Assembly: GCA_947254705.1 (NCBI GenBank)
Contig: CAMYCX010000048.1
Span: 1 to 10,994 of the forward strand
From: an uncultured Veillonellaceae bacterium
GTDB lineage: Bacteria; Bacillota; Negativicutes; Veillonellales; Negativicoccaceae
DNA: 10,994 nucleotides
Direction of reading: 5' to 3'
In this document: piece after piece, positions 6,059 to 10,994 of the stretch
Position numbering within the stretch: the stretch's first letter is position 1
How the letters are laid out: every line of letters starts with the position of its first letter
Translations under genes and position numbers: made by a program
Notes under the pieces: model-generated
The model's database searches: none
What the model was told of the DNA's origin: nothing
The model's input: only the letters and a program-made list of their open reading frames with translations

Positions 6059-7153
6059 TTATTCCGCCTCCGTATACAATGCCGCCATCGCCCGCGTCGC
6101 TTCACGCAACCGTTCTACCAGCGTCTGCGGCGCCAGTACCCGCACGTCCGAACCGCCGCCGAGCACCCACGAATACATCGCTTGCTCGTTGACCTGCAGA
6201 CGGATTTCCACTTCATCGCCGATCTCCCTGACGTCAATATCTTTACCGAACGCATCGATGATCGAGTCCATCATCGACGTTTTCGCTCGAAATCGGCACG
6301 ATACCGCCGGTCCCGCATACATGTTGACATGTTCGGCCAAGTGGCGCGGCAGGTCGAGTTTTCCCTTTTTAAGTCCCTTCACTTTTTTACGCGGATACTG
6401 CGGTTTGTCTTTCTGCAATCGCACGTCATCGATTCGATCCAAGCGATAATGCGACAAATCATTATGTCCTTCGGTATTGGCGATCAGGTAAAAGCGGCTG
6501 TTCGTCGCCACTACCGCATAAGGACTGACCGCATACAGACGCGGCTTCGTTTCGCCGTCCCGGCACCGGCGACGGACCTTTTTCTCCGGGCCGTACGACA
6601 AATAATAAAACGTCACTTGGCATTTTTTCTCTATGGCCTCACTCAAGATCTCGATGGTATAGAACATCTGACGATTTTCTTTCGGATCCTGCGTTTCATT
6701 CAGCCATGATTCATTCGGGATATTGTTGACCGACTGCAACGGATTGCGATAGTACTTGCTTTGCAAACCGCATAATTTTTCGATCAATCGTTTGACCTGT
6801 ATGCGCGGCAGATGAGAAAACAGCAGGCTGTGAATCAGCGTCGTAATCTCCGGCGTACTGAACTCATGGTCATAGTACCACCCTCTGCGCACCGTTTCGA
6901 AACCGTTCGGGCTGTTCGCACTGCGCCGATGCAACGTTTCGCATTCCAACGGGCATCCCGCCGCCACCAGGTTGTCCAGATTGCGTTGCACCGCCTTGCG
7001 ATCGATGACCATGCCGTATTCTTCTTCCAATAGCTGCATTATCTTTTGTTGCGACAGCGAATGCTCCACATCCGAATGAGTACGTAAAATCCGCAGGATA
7101 TACAACAAGCTCAATTTCTTGGCGAGCGCGTCCGTCTCCCGATTTCGTGTCAT
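6059..7153 (-). CDS. WYL-domain transcriptional regulator (HTH-WYL-WCX)
   Basis: This 364-residue protein has the usual WYL-regulator architecture. An N-terminal helix-turn-helix of DeoR/HTH_11 type covers about residues 10-70 (LLYILRILRTH, then SQQKIMQLLEEEYG and DRKAVQRNLDNLV). A linker follows. The WYL domain covers about residues 165-250, with RLYAVSPYAVVATNSRFYLIAN and SHYRLDRIDDV. A WCX-like C-terminal region spans about 283-360. The motif reads FYL rather than WYL (221-223), a common conservative change. Such proteins sense ligands, in known cases often nucleic acids, and act as activators or repressors. Start: ATG 7153, with AAGGAGGCGG upstream; the in-frame GTG at 7171 lies upstream of that ribosome site. 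It heads the cobO-ytfI-ytfJ unit, so autoregulation of that operon is likely but inferred. The target site is not identified. Confidence 0.87.
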   Translation of the reverse strand: MTRNRETDALAKKLSLLYILRILRTHSDVEHSLSQQKIMQLLEEEYGMVIDRKAVQRNLDNLVAAGCPLECETLHRRSANSPNGFETVRRGWYYDHEFSTPEITTLIHSLLFSHLPRIQVKRLIEKLCGLQSKYYRNPLQSVNNIPNESWLNETQDPKENRQMFYTIEILSEAIEKKCQVTFYYLSYGPEKKVRRRCRDGETKPRLYAVSPYAVVATNSRFYLIANTEGHNDLSHYRLDRIDDVRLQKDKPQYPRKKVKGLKKGKLDLPRHLAEHVNMYAGPAVSCRFRAKTSMMDSIIDAFGKDIDVREIGDEVEIRLQVNEQAMYSWVLGGGSDVRVLAPQTLVERLREATRAMAALYTEAE

Positions 7154-7191
7154 CGTACCGCCTCCTTCCACCTCATCATTCGACTCTGTTC

Positions 7192-7200
7192 AGTATACCA
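7192..7200 (-). promoter_or_regulatory. Promoter (extended -10) of the WYL-cobO-ytfIJ operon
   Basis: TGGTATACT on the minus strand (7200-7192) is an extended -10 box (TGn plus TATACT, 5 of 6 matches). No good -35 lies at 17 bases, so an activator may help. The palindrome CATATATG (7199-7206) overlaps its upstream edge and could be a regulator contact site. Confidence 0.5.
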
Positions 7201-7239
7201 TATATGACGCATCAAGCGGGATACACGACCGGCGAACAG

Positions 7240-7267
7240 AAAAAAACGGCGGGAGTTCCCGCCGTTT
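7240..7267 (-). terminator. Intrinsic terminator of the M20 peptidase gene
   Basis: The stem AAACGGCGGG (7244-7253) / CCCGCCGTTT (7258-7267) has a 4-base loop. On the minus strand it is followed by about seven T (7246-7240, one end position approximate). It begins one base after the stop codon and separates this gene from the WYL promoter. Confidence 0.9.
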
Positions 7268-7268
7268 G

Positions 7269-8417
7269 TCATATGCGTTCCGTATACACCGGTCGCCGCT
7301 GCGCCAGGCAGTAGCGGATCGTTTCCAATGCCAATGCAAACCGCGGCTGCAACGAGTCCAGATCCAAGTATTCTTCCGGGCTGTGCGGCAATCCGCCCAC
7401 CGGCCCGAAACCGTCTACCGTCGGCACACCGTACGGGGCGACAAGATTGCCGTCCGAACCGCCGCCGCTGGATTCCCATGCCGCCGTAATGCCCAACCGC
7501 CCCTTGATGGCATCGATCGCCGCACAAAATGCCTTCGTATCGTCCGTCAACGGCATCGGCGGGCGCACGATACCGCCCGTCACTTCGACCGTCACGCCAG
7601 CCACGTCCGAAGCGCCTGCCAATGATTGCATCGCCGCCTCCACGCGCATCCCTTCTTCCGGTGTAACCAGGCGGACATCCACGCTGCATTCGGCCCGTGC
7701 CGCCACACTGTTCGGTGTCGTTCCGCCGGCGACGGTGCCGATCAATACCGTAGTTCCTTTTGCCGGCGATGCCAGCGCATAGAGATCGGGCATCAGCAGA
7801 CTCATCGCGCGAATCGCGTCTGCACCGTTTTCCGGACCGACCGCCGCATGCGCCGCCCGGCCGTGGAAAATCACACGATAATCGCCGATTCCTTTCCGTT
7901 CGTTGACCATATTGCCTGTCGCCCGTGCCGATTCCAACACCAGACAATACGCCGATTGACGGGCCAATTCTTCTACAACGGCCCGTGACGCAACGGAACC
8001 GATTTCCTCGTCCGGCACAAGACCGATCGCGATTGATACTTCCCCCAGTTCCTTTTCCAGTGCCTGCGCCAAATAATACGTCATCAGCAATCCCGATTTC
8101 ATATCATTCACGCCCGGCCCGTACGCACGCCGCCCCTCGATGCGGAACGGACGCTGCGTGGCCGTGCCCGCCGGAAATACCGTGTCCATATGTCCCAGCA
8201 GCAACACTTCGTAGCGTGCCGCCGGACGATTGGTCACCACCAGTGCCGGCCCTGCGTCCGGTCCCAGGTCCCGCCGATCGACATGCCAACCGATCGAGGT
8301 GAACCATCTTGCCATCTGATCGGCGATTCGTGCCACACCTTCCGGATCACGACTGTAACTGTCCATATTCACCAATGTTTCCAAATCGCGTATAAACGCC
8401 TCTTCCTGCCATTGCAT
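7269..8417 (-). CDS. M20 metallopeptidase, glutamate carboxypeptidase (CPG2)-like
   Basis: This 382-residue zinc hydrolase has the M20 two-domain fold. The metal and catalytic residues are all visible: H76 and D78 in LLLGHMDTVF, D105 in GVNDMKSG, E137-E138 in VPDEEIGS, E162 in VLESAR, and H345 in GGLPHSPEE. H190 (GRAAHA) lies in the dimerisation-domain insert, about residues 175-285. The pattern resembles carboxypeptidase G2 and related glutamate carboxypeptidases, which release C-terminal glutamate from folate-type conjugates or peptides. The true substrate is unknown. There is no signal peptide, so the protein is cytoplasmic. The start ATG 8417 has AGGGGGTG upstream at normal spacing. The gene has its own promoter (8447-8475) and terminator, so it is monocistronic. 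Its promoter edge faces the DnaA-box cluster. Confidence 0.92.
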   Translation of the reverse strand: MQWQEEAFIRDLETLVNMDSYSRDPEGVARIADQMARWFTSIGWHVDRRDLGPDAGPALVVTNRPAARYEVLLLGHMDTVFPAGTATQRPFRIEGRRAYGPGVNDMKSGLLMTYYLAQALEKELGEVSIAIGLVPDEEIGSVASRAVVEELARQSAYCLVLESARATGNMVNERKGIGDYRVIFHGRAAHAAVGPENGADAIRAMSLLMPDLYALASPAKGTTVLIGTVAGGTTPNSVAARAECSVDVRLVTPEEGMRVEAAMQSLAGASDVAGVTVEVTGGIVRPPMPLTDDTKAFCAAIDAIKGRLGITAAWESSGGGSDGNLVAPYGVPTVDGFGPVGGLPHSPEEYLDLDSLQPRFALALETIRYCLAQRRPVYTERI

Positions 8418-8446
8418 AGCAGCACCCCCTCGTCTTATTATTCTCG

Positions 8447-8475
8447 TCTATATAATACAGTTACTTATTATTCAA
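8447..8475 (-). promoter_or_regulatory. Promoter of the M20 peptidase gene
   Basis: TTGAAT (8475-8470) and TATAGA (8452-8447) on the minus strand are 17 bases apart, with four of six matches each. The surrounding stretch is AT-rich. Transcription would start near 8440, giving a leader of about 20 bases. Confidence 0.5.
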
Positions 8476-8589
8476 TGTATCACACTCGGCAGTACCGTGA
8501 CAAGCATCTTCTCGCCCGCCGCCGAAGAAAATCAGACGATGCGCTCGGACATCGAACGAACATCCGTTTGCCGTCCGTACAACATGTAC

Positions 8590-8954
8590 ACTTTTTTGTG
8601 GATATTCCGTTAACATCTTTCCCGATTTCAGGGGATCGGCCCGCTTGCTTCCCTGTTTATTCTCAATATCCCTCGTGTCCACTCCCCCCGCACGCAACTT
8701 ATCCACCTTGTTATTCACATTGTCCACAAATTTTTGTGTTTTCATTTCTCATCTGTAACTGAGCTATCAACCCTATACCCAGCAGACTTTCTCGCTTTCA
8801 TTTTCAATTTTGTTGCTCCCTCTCGGCGATTGTTATCCCCTCATCCCCTGTCCGCCCCGGGTGTATGCTCCGGTTTGTTTGCCGTCTTTACGCTATTCTC
8901 ATTACGATTTCCCCCGTTTATCCCCACTCTCGTGCACAAGTTGTGGATAACTTG
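8590..8954. promoter_or_regulatory. Cluster of DnaA-box-like 9-mers: candidate oriC or DnaA-binding locus
   Basis: The DnaA consensus is TTATNCACA. Exact sites are TTATTCACA at 8711-8719 (plus) and TTATCCACA at 8950-8942 (minus). One-mismatch sites are ATATCCACA at 8605-8597 (minus), TTATCCACC at 8699-8707, TTGTCCACA at 8720-8728 and TTATCCCCA at 8918-8926 (all plus). A two-mismatch site, TTATCCCCT, is at 8833-8841. Three boxes at 8699-8728 are almost head to tail. AT-rich DNA flanks them (8711-8760 and 8434-8480), and the plus strand is markedly pyrimidine-rich. No supported gene lies in 8418-9024. Against an origin: dnaA is not in view, genes run leftward on both sides, and C exceeds G on the plus strand on both sides in the lines I counted. 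It could instead be a DnaA titration or regulatory locus. Confidence 0.6.
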
Positions 8955-8988
8955 TTTATTCCGCATCGTTTTCGTGTTTTTCGACAAC

Positions 8989-9015
8989 AAAAAAGCGGGA
9001 CGTCTGTCCCGCTTT
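8989..9015 (-). terminator. Intrinsic terminator of the dinB-peptidase unit
   Basis: The perfect 10-bp stem AAAGCGGGAC (8992-9001) / GTCCCGCTTT (9006-9015) has a GTCT loop. On the minus strand it is followed by a six-base T run (8994-8989). It lies about ten bases after the stop codon of the PepT-like gene. Confidence 0.9.
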
Positions 9016-9024
9016 CACGGACAC

Positions 9025-10164
9025 TCAATGGCCCGCCGTATGCAACAACTCTTCTATAATCCGATAGACCCATTCTCCGGTTTGGTAGAGATGTTCTTCG
9101 AGTAAAAATTCGTCCACGGTGTGCACTTTGCTCATACCGGTTGCCAATACTACCGCGGGGAAACTGTGCAAGTTGAAGTTATTGGCATCACTGCCGCCGC
9201 CCGTACCTTTGACCGCCACCGGGAGACCGGCCTTTTCGGCTGCCCGTTTGGCCAACTGCACCGCCGGATGATCCACGGCAATCGTATACGGTTGGTACAC
9301 CTGTACCACGTCCACTTCGGCATGACCGCCGGGGAAATCGGATTCCACCGAGCGTAACGCCTGCACCATCGCCTCCGTTTGCGCCTGCAACTTGTCGGCA
9401 TTACGGCTGCGCGCTTCCGCTTGCAAATGACATTCGTCCGCAACGATATTCGTGGCGATACCGCCGTCGATAAAACCGATATTGGCGGTCGTTTCTTCGT
9501 CGATCCGTCCGTACGGCATCCGCGACAATGCGGTACCCATCATCACAATCGCATTGATCCCGTCTTCCGGAGCGACCCCTGCATGAGAGCGTTTGCCCTT
9601 CATCGTCGCCCGAATCGCATTTTGGCCCGGCGCCGAATTGACGATTTCTCCCGGCGCTCCTGACGAGTCCATAACAAAACCGTAATCGATTCCCTGTGTC
9701 AAGCTCGTATCAATATGTCTCGATCCGCGCAAACCGCCTTCTTCCGCGACACAAAAGATAATGACGATCTTGCCGTGCGGGAGTTGCTGTTCTTTCATCA
9801 GGCGCAATCCTTCCAAAATCGCCGCCACGCCGGATTTGTCATCGCCGCCGAGAATGGTATCGCCCGCCGATGTGATCACGCCGTCTTTCAATACCGGTTC
9901 GATACCGGCACACGGTTCGACGGAGTCCATATGCGCGGTAAATGCAATCGTCGGCAATCCTTCCATCGTCGCCGCAAAGGTTGCGACAATGTTACCCGCG
10001 TTTCCGCCGATGGCTTCACCCGCCTGATCTTCTTTGATCGATGCGGCCCCCAATGCACGCAATTTCTTCTTCAAAAGGTCCGCCACTTCCCGTTCTTGAC
10101 ATGTATGGCAGGGAATGCGTACCAGTTCAAAAAATTCATTCAGTATCCGTTCCTGATTGACCAT
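9025..10164 (-). CDS. M20 family peptidase, PepT-like (M20B)
   Basis: This 379-residue cytoplasmic metallopeptidase resembles the peptidase T-like group found in Firmicutes. Catalytic and metal residues are intact: H78 and D80 in TAHMDSV, D108 in LGGDDKSG, E141-E142 in VAEEGGLRGS, D166 in FVMDSSG and H348 in SKVHTVDE. The dimerisation insert begins near residue 180, with KRSHAG at 191-196. True PepT cleaves tripeptides at the N-terminus; this group is related, but its substrates are not well defined. The start ATG 10164 lies inside the end of dinB, a 29-base overlap, with AGGAGG upstream inside dinB. Translation is therefore probably coupled to dinB, and the gene is read from the dinB promoter outside the window. 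It is clearly different from the other M20 gene at 7269-8417 and is not a recent duplicate. Confidence 0.92.
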   Translation of the reverse strand: MVNQERILNEFFELVRIPCHTCQEREVADLLKKKLRALGAASIKEDQAGEAIGGNAGNIVATFAATMEGLPTIAFTAHMDSVEPCAGIEPVLKDGVITSAGDTILGGDDKSGVAAILEGLRLMKEQQLPHGKIVIIFCVAEEGGLRGSRHIDTSLTQGIDYGFVMDSSGAPGEIVNSAPGQNAIRATMKGKRSHAGVAPEDGINAIVMMGTALSRMPYGRIDEETTANIGFIDGGIATNIVADECHLQAEARSRNADKLQAQTEAMVQALRSVESDFPGGHAEVDVVQVYQPYTIAVDHPAVQLAKRAAEKAGLPVAVKGTGGGSDANNFNLHSFPAVVLATGMSKVHTVDEFLLEEHLYQTGEWVYRIIEELLHTAGH

Positions 10165-10994
10165 CCTTCATTTCCTCCTGTTCCGGCCGTTCATCCAGCC
10201 AATATCCGCGCCGCAGCACATCCGCGCCATATTTGTCGCGCAAGCGATCCCGTACGGAGGCCACTTTTTGCTCGCGCTCCTGCGCATCGGCAAACAGTCG
10301 CACCTCGTCCACCGCCGGCACCAATGATGATGCGGTGATCCCCAGCAAGCGGATCCCCTCGGTCTTTCTGATTCGATTATACAGTTTTTCCGCCTGTAAA
10401 TACAATGTACGATCCAAATCCATCGGCTCGGTCACCGTCTGCGAACGGGTCACGGTACGAAAGGATGCAAATCGCACCTTAATCGTCACCGTCCGGGCTC
10501 GCAATCCTTGCCGACGCAAGCGATAGGCCACCGTGTCGCATTGTCGTAACAGTACCGTCCGAATTTGTTCGGGATCGGTCAGATCGACGGCAAATGTTTC
10601 TTCTTCACCGATCGATTTACGCGCCTCATGTGCCGCAATCGGACGCTCGTCCCGTCCGTGCGCCAACTCGTACAACACCCGTCCCTGTGTACCCAAACAA
10701 GCGGTCAGCTCCGCCGGATCCGCGGCCGCCACATCGCCGACCGTTCGCCAGCCGCCCGCATGAAGCAATGCTTCCGTTTTCGGGCCGACACCCCACAAAC
10801 GACGCACGGGCAGCGGGGCAATCCGTGTCGCTTCTTCCCCGTATCCGATCACCGTCAATCCGTCCGGTTTTTCCCAGTCGCTGGCCAATTTGGCGAGGAA
10901 CTTGTTCGGCGCGATTCCGACCGATGCCGTCAATCCCGTCACGGACAAAATCTCTGCCTTGACCGCCCGCCCCAACGCCTGTAATGTCGGATAC
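10136..10994 (-). CDS. dinB: DNA polymerase IV (Y-family), N-terminal part cut by window edge
   Basis: DinB is an error-prone translesion DNA polymerase. The visible 285 residues begin inside the palm domain (YPTLQALGRAVKAEIL), so about the first 100 residues, with the catalytic Asp/Glu cluster, are outside. Seen in order are the palm segment GLTASVGIAPNKFLAKLASD, the thumb helix-hairpin-helix VRRLWGVGPKTEALLHAGG, the little-finger start KSIGEEETFAVDLTD, and the little-finger core RRQGLRARTVTIKVRF followed by RLLGITASSLV. After it, at the site where DinB proteins carry a QLxLF beta-clamp motif, this one reads EVRLF, lacking the conserved Gln. A charged tail (PEQEEMKDGQSGTDTE) ends the protein. 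The frame is open to the window edge, so an internal Met (10975) is not the start. It overlaps the PepT-like gene by 29 bases. Confidence 0.93.
   Translation of the reverse strand, partial: YPTLQALGRAVKAEILSVTGLTASVGIAPNKFLAKLASDWEKPDGLTVIGYGEEATRIAPLPVRRLWGVGPKTEALLHAGGWRTVGDVAAADPAELTACLGTQGRVLYELAHGRDERPIAAHEARKSIGEEETFAVDLTDPEQIRTVLLRQCDTVAYRLRRQGLRARTVTIKVRFASFRTVTRSQTVTEPMDLDRTLYLQAEKLYNRIRKTEGIRLLGITASSLVPAVDEVRLFADAQEREQKVASVRDRLRDKYGADVLRRGYWLDERPEQEEMKDGQSGTDTE

Noticed and set aside
5399..6709. A 436-codon plus-strand open frame antisense to cobO and the WYL gene
   Set aside because: It crosses two well-recognised minus-strand genes, its product is rich in Arg, His and Phe without any domain, and it has no suitable ribosome site. 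It is a shadow of GC-biased codon use.
8672..8684. GTGTCCACT as a further DnaA box
   Set aside because: It has at least three mismatches to TTATNCACA, too weak to count.
8461..8745. A 94-codon minus-strand frame in the DnaA-box region
   Set aside because: No good ribosome site; the N-terminus is only the translated DnaA-like boxes, and the C-terminal end runs into the M20 promoter.
8740..8785. A minus-strand TAGCTCAGTTA string resembling a tRNA D-arm
   Set aside because: No matching acceptor stem, anticodon arm or TTC-loop sequence follows; the resemblance is a short chance match.
8734..9105. A 123-codon plus-strand frame across the gap
   Set aside because: It runs through the terminator hairpin and into the end of the PepT-like gene on the other strand, with no recognisable domain.
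7269..10164. The two M20 peptidase genes as a tandem duplication
   Set aside because: Apart from the shared catalytic motifs they differ strongly (CPG2-like versus PepT-like), so they belong to separate subfamilies.

Overview
The window looks like chromosomal DNA of a diderm Firmicute (class Negativicutes, perhaps near Veillonellaceae/Megasphaera). GC content is moderate. Genes carry strong AGGAGG-type ribosome binding sites, and a Bacillus-like ytfI/ytfJ pair sits beside an OmpH/Skp periplasmic chaperone, which implies an outer membrane. The genus is inference only. I see no insertion sequence, prophage, CRISPR array, tRNA or rRNA gene.

Layout. Positions 1-2097 (minus) hold gyrA, cut at its C-terminal end, with a GTG start and its own promoter. 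Divergent from it, 2371-3519 (plus) is a CynX/NimT-type MFS transporter. Just after its stop comes a probable stand-alone structured RNA (about 3553-3726, plus) with its own promoter and a strong terminator; I cannot assign it to a family. Two tandem terminators facing the other way (3731-3806) close the minus-strand unit. Read in transcription order (right to left), that unit is: WYL-domain regulator, CobO/BtuR corrinoid adenosyltransferase, YtfI-like DUF2953 protein, YtfJ, then ompH with its own promoter. The first four genes are tightly packed (gaps of 0-16 bases) and are probably one operon.

Positions 7269-8417 (minus) encode an M20 metallopeptidase of the glutamate carboxypeptidase/CPG2 type with its own promoter and terminator. 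A 607-base gene-free stretch (8418-9024) follows. It holds a cluster of DnaA-box-like 9-mers: two exact TTATNCACA sites and four with one mismatch within about 355 bases, next to AT-rich DNA. This is the most striking signal in the window. It could be a replication origin or a DnaA-binding/titration locus, although strand composition and gene direction do not show the switch expected at an origin. At 9025-10164 (minus) lies a PepT-like M20 peptidase. Its start overlaps the 3' end of dinB (DNA polymerase IV), which runs off the right edge.

The genes are mostly housekeeping: DNA topology, translesion synthesis, cobamide activation, envelope biogenesis and peptide or folate-conjugate hydrolysis. 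The less ordinary content is in the intergenic regions: the orphan RNA and the DnaA-box cluster.
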